A DNA stretch of 54,455 nucleotides from Actinobacteria bacterium OV450 (GCA_001298555.1 LJCW01000318.1:1-54455); one strand, 5' to 3'; shown: positions 42,779 to 52,318, numbered from the stretch's first letter. Made by a program: numbers and translations. The notes: generated by a model not told the origin, from the letters alone.

Positions 42779-45529
42779 TCAGCGGTGGGCGGGGAACTCC
42801 ACCACCTGCTGGTACGTGGGCCGGTTCTGCCAGTTGATCTGCGGATGGCTCAGGCCGCCCACCGGACGCTGCACGATCGAGTCCGCGCACCACTGGTTGC
42901 CGGCCGCGCAGGTGCCGTCGGCCGGGTACACGTCCGCCGCAGTCGCCGCGGCGGCCTGCTTCAGCGTGGCCGCGACGGCGTCGCGGCACGCGGACAGCGA
43001 GCCGCCGCCGCAGTACGTACGGGCCAGCGGACCGGCGACCGGGCGTCCGAGCACCGCGCGCAGGTCCTTGTCCGCGTAGCTCCACCAGCCGTACTGGAAC
43101 GCCGATCCGGCATGTGAACCCGTGGGGCCGTGGCCCGCGTTGGGCGCCTCGTCGACGCTGAGGGAGGCCCGCAGGGCGTCGTAGAGCGGGGCGCCGAGGC
43201 CCGGTTTGAACTCGGCCTCGATCAGCAGGGGCCACCAGGCGTCCATGATGCGGATGGCGTCGGCGTGCGCGTAGGTCTTCGAGCCCTGCGCGGTCTCCTT
43301 GCGCCCGGCGCCGGCTGCCTGCCAGGCGGCGAGCTTGTCGGCAGCGGCGGCCACCGCCGGGTCGGTGAGCGGGGCGCTGCGCAGGACGGCGAGCAGTTCG
43401 GGCAGCAGGTTCTCGGCCCGCAGGTCGGTGACGGCCGCGTCCGCCATGGCCTGGGTGAGCTTGGCACGGGTCACCCCGCCGGCGGCGACGAGCGGTTTGA
43501 CGCGCCGGTCGAGGAGGTCGCCGCGGTGCACGGAGCCCATGCCGAAGCCGGCCGCACTGTAGTCGTCGGCCTGCTTGTTGTTCCAGCTGACGTAGTAGTC
43601 CTGCCCGATGGACTGCGGGTGCTCGGCGGGCGGGGTGTAGGCGGCCGTGTTGGCGGTGGGGTCGAACCCCTGCCATTCGTACTGCCGCTGCGCCGCGATG
43701 GGCAGCGCGGCGTCCACCGAGGCCGGCCGGACCGGGTTCAACCCGCTGTTGTAGTAAGCCGCCTCGCGCGCGTCGGCGTAGAACCAGTTGAAGGCGTACC
43801 CGATGTGCTGGGCGGCCTGCTGGAAGGTCCGGGCGTCCGTCACGTACGAGGGGTCGTTGAGCATCTGGAAGCCGATGATCGAGTCTGCCTCGTGGCGGTA
43901 CGTGGAGCGCAGCGCGGTGTAGGCCACGGGTTTGCCCGAGACGGCGGCGCGGTGGGTGACGATGCCGTAGTTCGTCCGCCAGACCTGCATCCGGTACGAG
44001 CCGTCCGGTGTCGGGTCGGCCACCGAGGACTTCCAGGCGTTGGTGCGCTCCAGTTTCTCCATCGGGGTGCAGGCGCCGTGGTACAGGTACGACGCGCTGG
44101 CGGTGGTGGGTGTGCCGCCGCCGGGCTCGCAGAGTTCGACGGCGAAGGTGTCGGTGATGTCCTGCCCGGCCGAGGTGGCGCTCCAGGCGTAGTCCTGGCC
44201 GCGGCCGAGCTGGACGTACATGCTCACACCGGCGAAGGAGGCGCCGCGGGCGCTGATCCCCGGGCCCTGGATCTCCTGGAGCATGAGGAGCTGGGGCGCG
44301 AGGTAGCCGGTCTGCGGACCGAACACGGCGACGGGGTGGCCGCTCGCGGTCTTCGCCCCCGAGACGAGCAGGGCGTTGGACATGCTCTGCTTGACCGGCT
44401 TGGGCGGGTTGGCGGCGGCCGGGGTGGCCGCGGCGCCCGTACGGTCGTACACGAGCTGCTCGGCGGTGACCGAGCCCGGGTCCGGGAGGGCGGCGCCCTG
44501 CGGGTTCGCGGGCTTCTGCGCGTACGGGAAGGACGTGCCGTCGTGGACGGTGAGCACGGCTTCGGGGTCGTTGCGTTCGCGGAAGGACTCCCAGACCCGC
44601 GTGCCCTCCTCCAGGCCGTACTGCCGCTGCGCGGCGAGCAGGGAGAGCGCGGCCTGCACCTCGCCGCCGCCTCCGCCGCCGAACAGCCCGCCGACGACGG
44701 AGGCGAGGGCGATCAGGTCGGTGACCTTGAAGGGCTGGATCTCACCGGCGTTGGTGATCGAGTCGATGTGGCCGGTGAGGACGTATTCGCCGGGGAAGTA
44801 GCGGCCGTTCTTGGACTGGACGCGGTAGGCGTTGATGCCGTCCACGTACGCCTGCGCGTCCTCCATCGCGAGGCGGCCGCGGTCGCCCTCGGTGGTGCGG
44901 ATCCGGTCCACCTGCGCCTGGAGGTCGGCCTCGGTGTACGGGGCCTGCGGCCAGAACTGCTGCTCCAGGCCCTGGTTGGCGAGGGCGCCGCCGGCGAAGG
45001 GGGTCAGGTCGCCCCGGCCCACGTGGCGGAACAGGTCCATCTGCCAGAGCCGGTCCTGGGCGGCGGCGAAGCCCGCGCCGAAGGAAGTGCCGTAGCGGGT
45101 GGTGCCCTTGATGTGGGGGACGCCGGTCTTCTTGTCCCGGGTGATCGTGACGTCGGAGCGCGGGCTGGAGGTGAACTCGACCTGGTCCGCCGGAACGCCG
45201 AAGGAGGCGTCGTTGAAGAAGTCTCCGACCTTGGCGTCGGTGAGGCCGGGATACCCCGCCACCAGGGAGTCGTACCGGGCCAGTTGGTCGGAGGCGTGGG
45301 CCGGCATCGTCCCGAACGCCTTGTGCAGCAGGATCTGGGCGAGGGTGGCGTTGCCGTTCTGGCCGGGCGGCAGGATGTCGGCGCACTGGCCGCCGCAGTA
45401 GTCGGCGACGGGCAGTGGCACGGGTACGTCGGCGGCGGCAGCGGGGGCGAGCGGGGAGAGCAGGGCGGCGCCGAGGACGATCACCCCGGCGGCGACGGCT
45501 GTTCTCAGACGGACGGTGGGACGTCGCAT
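42779..45529 (-). CDS. Penicillin-acylase-type Ntn hydrolase, secreted
   Basis: 916 residues from ATG 45529 (GGAGGA 5 nt upstream); an ATG at 45559 lacks such a site. A signal peptide (about 1-33) is followed by the alpha chain, a spacer (about 340-380) and the beta chain beginning at Ser384 (QSM-SNALLVSG), where autoproteolysis would expose the N-terminal nucleophile. RGASFAGVSM and YAWSATSAGQDITDTFAVEL match the family core. The enzymes release acyl groups from penicillins, acyl-homoserine lactones or echinocandins; the substrate here is unknown. Confidence 0.85.
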   Translation of the reverse strand: MRRPTVRLRTAVAAGVIVLGAALLSPLAPAAAADVPVPLPVADYCGGQCADILPPGQNGNATLAQILLHKAFGTMPAHASDQLARYDSLVAGYPGLTDAKVGDFFNDASFGVPADQVEFTSSPRSDVTITRDKKTGVPHIKGTTRYGTSFGAGFAAAQDRLWQMDLFRHVGRGDLTPFAGGALANQGLEQQFWPQAPYTEADLQAQVDRIRTTEGDRGRLAMEDAQAYVDGINAYRVQSKNGRYFPGEYVLTGHIDSITNAGEIQPFKVTDLIALASVVGGLFGGGGGGEVQAALSLLAAQRQYGLEEGTRVWESFRERNDPEAVLTVHDGTSFPYAQKPANPQGAALPDPGSVTAEQLVYDRTGAAATPAAANPPKPVKQSMSNALLVSGAKTASGHPVAVFGPQTGYLAPQLLMLQEIQGPGISARGASFAGVSMYVQLGRGQDYAWSATSAGQDITDTFAVELCEPGGGTPTTASASYLYHGACTPMEKLERTNAWKSSVADPTPDGSYRMQVWRTNYGIVTHRAAVSGKPVAYTALRSTYRHEADSIIGFQMLNDPSYVTDARTFQQAAQHIGYAFNWFYADAREAAYYNSGLNPVRPASVDAALPIAAQRQYEWQGFDPTANTAAYTPPAEHPQSIGQDYYVSWNNKQADDYSAAGFGMGSVHRGDLLDRRVKPLVAAGGVTRAKLTQAMADAAVTDLRAENLLPELLAVLRSAPLTDPAVAAAADKLAAWQAAGAGRKETAQGSKTYAHADAIRIMDAWWPLLIEAEFKPGLGAPLYDALRASLSVDEAPNAGHGPTGSHAGSAFQYGWWSYADKDLRAVLGRPVAGPLARTYCGGGSLSACRDAVAATLKQAAAATAADVYPADGTCAAGNQWCADSIVQRPVGGLSHPQINWQNRPTYQQVVEFPAHR

Positions 45530-45681
45530 GCGTTCCTCCGTGGGGCAGGAAGCGGTCACGGGGGAGGGTACTGGCGAGGTCTAACGCTCAGTAAGATGAA
45601 CGACCGTCACTTTTCACGGCAGTTGCTGCCGCGGACGTAAATCCGTTGCCCGAGCCGCGGGTGTGCGACAGGCTCCCTGCC

Positions 45682-45987
45682 ATGTCACAAACTGCCACGC
45701 CCCACGAAGCGCACCAGGTCGCAGACCTCTTCTCCGGCGGCCGGCTCATCGCAGTCCCGCGCAGGACCGCCCGCCGCGAACAGCTCCTCGCCCACCTCGC
45801 CGAGACCCTCTTCGCGCCCGACCGGGCGTACACGGAGTCCGAGGTGAACGCCGCGCTGCGCACCGTGCACGAGGACTGCTCGGCGCTGCGCCGCTACCTG
45901 ATCACCGCGGGCCTGCTGACCCGCACCCGGGACGGCAGCAGCTACCGGCGGGCCGCGGCTATCCCCGGTACGTCTCCAGCAGCCTGA
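45682..45987 (+). CDS. DUF2087-domain protein
   Basis: 101 residues from ATG 45682. The core (RRTARREQLLAHLAETLFAP, then AYTESEVNAALRTVHEDCSA, LRRYLITAGLLTRTRDG) is the DUF2087 winged-helix-like domain found alone or fused to regulators. Its 3' end overlaps the convergent oxidoreductase gene by 29 bp. Probably a small DNA-binding protein. Confidence 0.8.
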   Translation: MSQTATPHEAHQVADLFSGGRLIAVPRRTARREQLLAHLAETLFAPDRAYTESEVNAALRTVHEDCSALRRYLITAGLLTRTRDGSSYRRAAAIPGTSPAA

Positions 45988-47395
45988 GCCAGATCTCGCT
46001 GACCGTCGGGAACGCCGGGACCGCGTGCCACAGGCGCTCGATCGGGACCTCCCCCGCGACCGCGATGGTGGCCGCGTGCAGCAGCTCGGCCGCGCCCGGT
46101 CCGACGAAGGTGGCCCCGAGGAGCACCTCCCGGTCCAGGTCGACGACCATGCGGGCCCGGCCGCGGTACCCGTCGGCGTACAGGCCCGCGCCCGAGACCC
46201 TGCCCAGGTCGTAGTCGACGGCGCGCACCCGGTGGCCGGCCCGTTCGGCCTCGGCGAGGGTGAGGCCCACCGCCGCGGCCTCCGGGTCAGTGAACACCGC
46301 CTGCGGCAGGGCCTGCGTATCGGCGGTCGCCGCGTGCGCGCCCCAGCGGGCGGTGTCGAGCGCGGGGCTGCCCGCCGCACGGGCGGCGATGGCGGCTCCC
46401 GCGATCCGGGCCTGGTACTTGCCCTGGTGGGTCAGCAGGGCACGGTGGTTCACATCGCCGACCGCGTACAGCCAGTCGTGGCCCTGGACCCGGCAGGTGT
46501 CGTCGACGGCGATCCAGTCTCCGGGCGTCAGCCCGACGGTCTCCAGCCCGATGTCCTGCGTGTGCGGGGAGCGGCCGGTGGCCACCAGCAACTCGTCGCC
46601 CTCCAGGAACTCGCCGCCCTCCAGCACGACCCGGACGGGCCCCGTCGAACCGTCCCGGACGACCGCCTCCACGGAGACCCCCGTCCGGACCACCGCGCCG
46701 GCCTCGCGCAGCGCCTCGGCGACCAGCTCTCCGGCGAAGTCCTCCATCCGCGGCAGCAGACCGGAGCCCCGTACCAGGACGGTGACCTGCGCACCCAGAG
46801 CCTGCCAGGCCGTCGCCATCTCGGCGGCCACCACCGAGCCGCCCACGATCAGCAGCCGGCCCGGCACCTCCCGGGCGGAGGTGGCCTCGCGGCTGGTCCA
46901 CGGCCGCGCACCGGCGAGCCCGGGCACGTCCGGGACGACGGCACGGGTGCCGGTGGCCACGACCACCGCGTGCCGGGCGGCGAGCACGTGGTGCTCCCCC
47001 TCGGGGCTGGTGACGGCGACCTTGCGGACGCCGTACAGGCGGCCGTGGCCGCGGTAGACGTGCGCACCGATCGAGGCCAGCCAGTCGACCTGTCCGTCGT
47101 CCTTCCAGTTGCCGGTCCAGTAGTCGCGGTGCGCGAACACGGCCGCCGCGTCGAGCGGCCCGCCGACGGTGCCCGCCAGGCCCGGCACCCGGCGGGCATC
47201 GGCCCTGGCCAGCGCCGGGCGCAGCAGCGCCTTGCTCGGCACGCAGGCCCAGTACGAGCACTCGCCGCCGATGAGTTCGGCCTCCACCAGGGCGGTGCTC
47301 AGCCCGGCGGCGCGGGTCCGGTCGACGACGTTCTCGCCGGCCGGGCCCCCGCCGAGCACCACGACGTCGTACTCCACCGCTTCCGACACAGTCAC
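45959..47395 (-). CDS. Lpd/mercuric-reductase-like flavoprotein without His-Glu pair
   Basis: 478 residues with FAD motif VVVLGGGPAGENVVDRTRAA, redox cysteines C46 and C51 (GGECSYWACVPSKALLRP), NAD(P) motif LLIVGGSVVAAEMATAWQAL and AVGDVNHRALLTHQGKYQAR. The C-terminal H-x-H-P-T-x-x-E of lipoamide dehydrogenase reads AFPTVSE: the catalytic His is missing, although the Glu remains. It is therefore probably not a lipoamide dehydrogenase; a related NAD(P)H-disulfide or quinone reductase is more likely. A thioredoxin gene lies 80 bp upstream on the same strand. Confidence 0.83.
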   Translation of the reverse strand: MTVSEAVEYDVVVLGGGPAGENVVDRTRAAGLSTALVEAELIGGECSYWACVPSKALLRPALARADARRVPGLAGTVGGPLDAAAVFAHRDYWTGNWKDDGQVDWLASIGAHVYRGHGRLYGVRKVAVTSPEGEHHVLAARHAVVVATGTRAVVPDVPGLAGARPWTSREATSAREVPGRLLIVGGSVVAAEMATAWQALGAQVTVLVRGSGLLPRMEDFAGELVAEALREAGAVVRTGVSVEAVVRDGSTGPVRVVLEGGEFLEGDELLVATGRSPHTQDIGLETVGLTPGDWIAVDDTCRVQGHDWLYAVGDVNHRALLTHQGKYQARIAGAAIAARAAGSPALDTARWGAHAATADTQALPQAVFTDPEAAAVGLTLAEAERAGHRVRAVDYDLGRVSGAGLYADGYRGRARMVVDLDREVLLGATFVGPGAAELLHAATIAVAGEVPIERLWHAVPAFPTVSEIWLRLLETYRG

Positions 47396-47474
47396 CGTCC
47401 GTGGTCCCAGGGCCTCATGTCCCGGTCACTTTACGTGTGCCGCGGGCGAAGTGCCGAAGGCGCGAGGGCGGTCC

Positions 47475-47879
47475 TCAGGCCTCCGTCGTACCGGTGGGGT
47501 CCCCCGCGGCCGCCTGGCCCTCCTGCTGCGCGGCGATCTTCGCACGCACCTCGTCCATGTCCAGCGCCCGCGCCTGCCCGATCAGGTCCGTCAGAGCGGT
47601 CTCGGGCAGCGCGCCGGGCTGCGCGAAGATCGCCACCTGGTCGCGGACGATCATCAGCGTGGGGATCGACGTGATCTGGAAGGCCGCGGCCAGCTCCTGC
47701 TGCGCCTCCGTGTCCACCTTGGCGAAGACCAGGTCGGGGTGCGCCTCCGAGGCCTTCTCGTAGACCGGGGCGAACTGGAGGCAGGGCCGGCACCAGCCCG
47801 CCCAGAAATCGATCAGCACGAACGGGTTCTCGCTGACCGTCCGGTCGAAGTTCTCCTTGGTGAGCTCGACAGTAGCCAC
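47475..47879 (-). CDS. Thioredoxin with WCRPC active site
   Basis: 134 residues from GTG 47879 (AGGAGG 10 nt upstream). The active site is WCRPC (29-33) instead of WCGPC; the cis-Pro lies in SIPTLMIV. A C-terminal extension of about 25 residues is Gln/Ala/Thr-rich. The Arg at the variable position would shift redox potential toward a different partner. It lies beside the Lpd-like flavoprotein, possibly its reductase. Confidence 0.88.
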   Translation of the reverse strand: MATVELTKENFDRTVSENPFVLIDFWAGWCRPCLQFAPVYEKASEAHPDLVFAKVDTEAQQELAAAFQITSIPTLMIVRDQVAIFAQPGALPETALTDLIGQARALDMDEVRAKIAAQQEGQAAAGDPTGTTEA

Positions 47880-47979
47880 GGTGTCCAGACCTCCTGATTG
47901 CCTTGTATGCACCTTGAACGATCGGCCCGCCCCGTGCATTCCGCCCGCAGGCCCGCCGGCGCGGGGACCGGACGCGCGC

Positions 47980-48031
47980 GGCCCTCAGAAGAGGCCCTCG
48001 GAAGCGGCCCTCAGGAGAGGCCCTCAGAAGG
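47980..48031. repeat. Four 13-bp repeats spanning the aldehyde dehydrogenase stop codon
   Basis: Units GGCCCTC(A/G)(G/A)(A/G)A(A/G)(A/C/G)-like at 47980, 47993, 48006 and 48019. The dehydrogenase stop (48024-48026) lies inside the last unit, and three of the four units contain a potential TGA on the minus strand. So the C-terminus may have been set by repeat expansion. Confidence 0.8.
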
Positions 48032-49463
48032 GGTGAGCCACCGGGGCCGAGCGGACCGTCGTCCAGCGCAGCTCCGTGAAGGCGTCCAGGTTCGCCTCCC
48101 CGCCGAACCGGGCCCCGGTGCCGGAGGCGCCCGTCCCGCCGAAGGGGGCCACGGCCTCGTCGTTCACCGTCTGGTCGTTGACGTGCGCGATCCCCGTCGG
48201 GATGCGGCTCGCCAGTTCCAGGCCGCGCCCCGCGTCCCGGGTCACGATCCCGAGGGAGAGACCGTACGGGCCCGCCGAGGCCAGGTCCACCGCCTCCTCC
48301 TCCGTGCCGAAGGACCGGACGGGTGCCACCGGGCCGAAGACCTCCTCCGCGTACGCCGGGGTGTCGTCGGCGACGCCCGCCAGCACGGTGGGCCGGTAGA
48401 ACAGCCCCTCGTGGGTGCCCCCGGCGACGAGCTTGGCGCCCCGCCCCGTACTGGCCTCCACCAGGCCGTGGACCCGCTCCAGCTGGCCCCGGTCGATCAG
48501 CGGCCCCAGGTGCACCTGCTCGCGGTACGGGTCCCCCACGGCCAGCGCCTCGGCCCGCACGGCGAGCCGCTCGACGTACTCGTCGTACAGCGAGGCGTGC
48601 ACGAGATGACGGCCGGCCGTCATGCAGATCTGGCCCTGGTGGAAGAAAGCCCCCCAGGAGGCCTGCGCCACGGCCGCCTCGACATCGGCGTCCGCGAGGA
48701 CGACCAGCGCCGAGTTGCCGCCCAACTCCAGGTGGGCCCGCTTGAGATGACGGCCCGCCAGCTCCCCGACGAGCCGTCCGGCCGCCGTGGACCCGGTGAA
48801 CGACACCACCCGCACCAGCGGATCGGCGACCACCGCCGCCCCGGTCCGGGCGTCCCCGGGCAGCACCTGCAGCAGCCCGTCCGGCAGCCCCGCGGCGGCG
48901 AAGACGGCGGCGAGCGCCAGGCCGCCGCACACGGCGGTGCGCGCGTCCGGCTTGAGGAGCACCGCGTTGCCGAGAGCCAGGGCCGGCGCGACCGAACGGA
49001 TCGCCAGGATCAGCGGCGCGTTGAACGGGGCCACCACACCGACCACCCCGGCCGGGACCCGGCGGGTGAACGACAGCCGCGGCGCCTCGCTCGGCAGCAC
49101 CTGCCCGGCCGGCCGGGAGGCCAGCGCGGCGGCCTCGTAGCACTCCTGGGCGGCGACGTGCAGCTCGAAGTCCGCCTTGCCGGGTATGGAGCCGGACTCC
49201 CGCACCAGCCAGTCCCGCAGCTCGTCGGCGTGGGCCGCGAACAGGTCGCCGGCGCGGCGCAGGACCGCGGCCCGGGCCGGGTGGCCGGCCCGCGCCCAGT
49301 CATCCTGGGCGGCCCGGGCCCGCACGGCGGCCTCCGCGACATCGGCGGGTGCGGCCAGTTCGACGGTGGCGAGGGTACGGCCCGTGGCGGGTTCGACGAC
49401 CGGGGCGGAGCCCCCGGTCAGGGTCGGTCCGTCCTGCCAGAGCGTCGGTTCGAGGAGCGGCAT
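48024..49463 (-). CDS. Aromatic-aldehyde dehydrogenase (benzaldehyde/vanillin type)
   Basis: 479 residues from ATG 49463 (GGAGG 9 nt upstream). NAD-binding GSTAAGRLVGE, catalytic Glu in LELGGNSALVVL and catalytic Cys in FFHQGQICMTAGR are present. PFNAPLILAIRSVAPALALG is typical of benzaldehyde/vanillin dehydrogenases. It oxidises an aromatic aldehyde to the acid, and the adjacent thiolase of beta-ketoadipate type suggests an aromatic catabolic pathway. Confidence 0.88.
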   Translation of the reverse strand: MPLLEPTLWQDGPTLTGGSAPVVEPATGRTLATVELAAPADVAEAAVRARAAQDDWARAGHPARAAVLRRAGDLFAAHADELRDWLVRESGSIPGKADFELHVAAQECYEAAALASRPAGQVLPSEAPRLSFTRRVPAGVVGVVAPFNAPLILAIRSVAPALALGNAVLLKPDARTAVCGGLALAAVFAAAGLPDGLLQVLPGDARTGAAVVADPLVRVVSFTGSTAAGRLVGELAGRHLKRAHLELGGNSALVVLADADVEAAVAQASWGAFFHQGQICMTAGRHLVHASLYDEYVERLAVRAEALAVGDPYREQVHLGPLIDRGQLERVHGLVEASTGRGAKLVAGGTHEGLFYRPTVLAGVADDTPAYAEEVFGPVAPVRSFGTEEEAVDLASAGPYGLSLGIVTRDAGRGLELASRIPTGIAHVNDQTVNDEAVAPFGGTGASGTGARFGGEANLDAFTELRWTTVRSAPVAHPF

Positions 49464-49615
49464 GGCGCAGGGCCTCCGGTGGGGATGGGCGGGGCGGGGG
49501 GGCGGCAGCACGCGCCATCGTGCCAGACCGGAGGCACCTGCATCTGTTCAGTTATTGGGCAGTTGACGGGACGTCATGACCGGAAACGATCGACCGCCCG
49601 GCGGGGTGGGCGCGT

Positions 49616-50815
49616 TCAGCGCTCCAGGACGAGCGCGATGCCCTGCCCGACCCCGATGCACAGCGTCGCCATGCCCGTACCCGAGCCGGCCGCGGCCAGC
49701 TGGTGCGCCACCGAACCGGCCAGCCGGGCCCCGGAGGCACCCAGCGGGTGGCCGATCGCGATGGCTCCGCCGCGCGGGTTGAGCACGGCCGGGTCCAGCT
49801 CCGGCCAGGCCGCGACGCAGCCCAGCGCCTGCGCCGCGAAAGCCTCGTTGAGCTCGACCGTCGTCAGGTCGGCCAGGCTACGGCCCGCCTTGGCGAGCGC
49901 GCGCTGCACGGCGTCGACCGGGCCCAGGCCGAAGAGCTGCGGCTCGATGCCGGTGACCGCGGAGGCGCTGATCCGGGCGAGCGGCTCCCGGCCGGTGGCC
50001 GCCAGCCCCTCCTCGTCCGTCAGCAGCAGCGCCGCGGCGCCGTCGTTGAGCGGGGAGGCGTTCGCGGCCGTGACCGTACCCGTGCCGTCCGTCCGGAAGG
50101 CGGGCTTCAGGCGGGCCAGCGCCTCGGGGGTGGAGCCCTCGCGGATGCATTCGTCGCGTACGAGGTCCACGCCGGGGTACGGGACGACCTCGTCGTCGTA
50201 CAGCCCCGCCGCCCACGCGTCCGCGGCCTTGCGGTGGCTCTCCAGCGCGAAGAGGTCCTGGGCCTCGCGGGTGATGCCGTGCTTCTCCGCGATGAGTTCG
50301 GCGCCCTCGCCGAGCGAGACCGTCCACTCGGCGGGCATGCGCGGGTTGGTCATCCGCCAGCCCAGGGTGGTGGACCACATCTGCTGGTGACCGGCCGGGA
50401 AGGGCCGTTCGGGCTTCTGCACCACCCAGGGGGCGCGGCTCATCGACTCCACCCCGCCCGCGATGGCCACGGAGGCGTCGCCCAGCGCGATCGCCCGGGC
50501 GGCCTGGATCACCGCTTCGAGACCCGAACCGCAGAGCCGGTTGACGGTGACGCCGGGGACGGACACCGGAAGCCCCGCGAGCAGGACGGCCATCCGGGCC
50601 ACGTCCCGGTTGTCCTCGCCCGCGCCGTTGGCGTCACCGAAGACCACGTCGTCGATCCTGGCGGGGTCCAGGTCGGGCGTACGGTCCACCAGCGCCCGCA
50701 CGACGTGCGCGGCGAGGTCGTCCGGGCGGACCCCGGCGTAGGCGCCGCCGAACTTGCCGATCGGGGTGCGGACGGCGTCGACGACGTACACGTCGCGGAC
50801 GGTGCGGATGCTCAT
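49616..50815 (-). CDS. pcaF: Thiolase, probably 3-oxoadipyl-CoA thiolase
   Basis: 399 residues from ATG 50815. Nucleophile C95 (NRLCGSGLEAV), GGVESMSRAPWV, GGAIAIGHPLGASGAR and CIGVGQG are the four thiolase signatures. The VYVVDAVRTPIGKFGGAYAG start and 399-residue length match the PcaF/PhaD group, which cleaves 3-oxoadipyl-CoA to succinyl-CoA and acetyl-CoA. No other pca genes are in the window, so a general acetyl-CoA acetyltransferase is the alternative. Confidence 0.85.
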   Translation of the reverse strand: MSIRTVRDVYVVDAVRTPIGKFGGAYAGVRPDDLAAHVVRALVDRTPDLDPARIDDVVFGDANGAGEDNRDVARMAVLLAGLPVSVPGVTVNRLCGSGLEAVIQAARAIALGDASVAIAGGVESMSRAPWVVQKPERPFPAGHQQMWSTTLGWRMTNPRMPAEWTVSLGEGAELIAEKHGITREAQDLFALESHRKAADAWAAGLYDDEVVPYPGVDLVRDECIREGSTPEALARLKPAFRTDGTGTVTAANASPLNDGAAALLLTDEEGLAATGREPLARISASAVTGIEPQLFGLGPVDAVQRALAKAGRSLADLTTVELNEAFAAQALGCVAAWPELDPAVLNPRGGAIAIGHPLGASGARLAGSVAHQLAAAGSGTGMATLCIGVGQGIALVLER

Positions 50816-51010
50816 GGGGGCTCTCCTGGGCGGATCCGTACGGGCGGCGCCGCGGCGGTGCCGTGGTCGGCACCCGACGGCGCCGGGCACGCCCGGTGGG
50901 GCGCGCCCGCAGTCTCCGTCCGCAGGTCACCGGCTGTCAACGGCCCCTCGTCGGCCGGTGGCGGACACGGCCGCCGACCGCCGGCGCAGGCGGCCGGGCC
51001 GATCAGGGGC

Positions 51011-51060
51011 GAGCAGGGCCGAGGAGGGCCGAGGAGGGCCGAGGAGGGCCGAGCAAGGGG
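51011..51060. repeat. Five 10-bp repeats (GAGGAGGGCC type)
   Basis: GAGCAGGGCC, three exact GAGGAGGGCC units (51021-51050) and a degenerate fifth unit lie in the 332-bp gap upstream of the thiolase and downstream of the LacI gene. The 10-bp period again equals one helical turn. Confidence 0.85.
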
Positions 51061-51147
51061 ATCAGAGCGACCGGGCCGTTCGGGCCGACGCGTCGCGCGC
51101 CGGGGCGGACCGGGTGGACCGGGTCGGCGGCGCCGCCGGGCCCACCG

Positions 51148-52218
51148 TCACGTGGACTCCCGCCGGACGGCCACTGCGGCCATCAGGTCGTGCCGCTGCG
51201 TGATCTCGGACGGCTCGCGGACCGCCCGGTCCACCAGCTCCGCCAGGTGGTCCCCGGAGGGCAGCTCGATCTGCACCGTGCTGAGCCGCGGCCGCAGCAG
51301 CCTGCCGATGAGCAGGTCGTCCGCGCCCATGACCGCGACGTCCTCGGGGACGCGCAGCCCCTCGTCGAGCAGGGCGCGCATCAGCAGCATCGCGTACTCG
51401 TCGTTGTACGCGAACACCGCGCCCAGACCGAGGGAGCGCCAGCGGGCGGCCAGGGCGGCGGCCGACTCCTCCGAGTAGGCCATAGGGAGCGGTTCGATCA
51501 CGGCGTCCGCGACCGAGCGGGCGCCCTCCAGCCGGGGAGCGGAGAAGAGCTCCAGCCCCTCATCCTCCGGGACGACCACGCCGATCCGCCGATGACCCCG
51601 CTCGACCAGGTGGGCGGCGGCCCGGACACCCACCTCGCTCTGGTCCATGACCAGGGGGTGCGCCCCGGGGACCCCGGCCGGGCCCATCGTTATCACCGCA
51701 CGGGCGCCGGCCCGCTTGAGCGTGGCCACGTTGTGCGCGGACAGGGCGATCTCCCCGAGGGAGATCACCGCGACCGGGCGCAGCTCGGCCCAGGCGCGGG
51801 CGGCCTCGTCACCGCTGAGGCCGAGGCTGCCGTACTCGACCACGGTGTAGTCGAGGCGGCGCAGGGACCACTGGAGCTCGCTGAGGAACGCACTGTAGGG
51901 CGGCCCGATCGGCACGTGCGAGGTGGGCAGCAGCACGATCCGGGTGTGCCCGGCGCGCAGGCTGCGGGCGGCGGCGTGCGGCACGTACCCGAGTTCTTCG
52001 GCGGCCTGGCGGACCTTGCGGCGGGTCGGTTCGCTGATGCGTACGGCTTCCGCGTTGTTCAGGACGTACGAGACCGTCGCGCGCGACACACCGGCGAGCC
52101 GGGCCACGTCGGCGCTGGTCGGCACGGGGGCCGCCGCAGGAGCGGTGCCGGGGGGCGACGCGGGGGAACGCGTGGGGGCCGGGGCCGACGGCTTCGGCGA
52201 CTTCGATGACTGTGACAT
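51148..52218 (-). CDS. LacI-family transcriptional regulator
   Basis: 356 residues from ATG 52218. After a Pro/Ala/Ser-rich leader of about 30 residues comes the LacI helix-turn-helix (SADVARLAGVSRATVSYVLN) with hinge AEELGYVPHAAARSLRAG, then a periplasmic-binding-protein fold ligand domain (SVADAVIEPLPMAYSEESAA; VFAYNDEYAMLLMRAL; DVAVMGADDLLIGRLLRP). The ligand is probably a sugar or aromatic acid. The divergent amidase may be a target. Confidence 0.88.
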   Translation of the reverse strand: MSQSSKSPKPSAPAPTRSPASPPGTAPAAAPVPTSADVARLAGVSRATVSYVLNNAEAVRISEPTRRKVRQAAEELGYVPHAAARSLRAGHTRIVLLPTSHVPIGPPYSAFLSELQWSLRRLDYTVVEYGSLGLSGDEAARAWAELRPVAVISLGEIALSAHNVATLKRAGARAVITMGPAGVPGAHPLVMDQSEVGVRAAAHLVERGHRRIGVVVPEDEGLELFSAPRLEGARSVADAVIEPLPMAYSEESAAALAARWRSLGLGAVFAYNDEYAMLLMRALLDEGLRVPEDVAVMGADDLLIGRLLRPRLSTVQIELPSGDHLAELVDRAVREPSEITQRHDLMAAVAVRREST

Positions 52219-52303
52219 TGCCGTGGCATCTTTCCAGACCGAGTACGCCCGGGGGCTAGCGGTTGGCCGGAAACGGATGGTACACAGTGATGACACCATT
52301 CAT

Positions 52304-52315
52304 TGACACGTGTCA
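52304..52315. promoter_or_regulatory. TGACACGTGTCA palindrome, candidate LacI operator
   Basis: A perfect 12-bp palindrome within a local AT-richer stretch (52270-52318), just upstream of the LacI start. A second TGACAC lies at 52291-52296. TTGACA (52303-52308) may be a -35 for rightward transcription. Classic autoregulatory location. Confidence 0.55.
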
Positions 52316-52318
52316 CAA

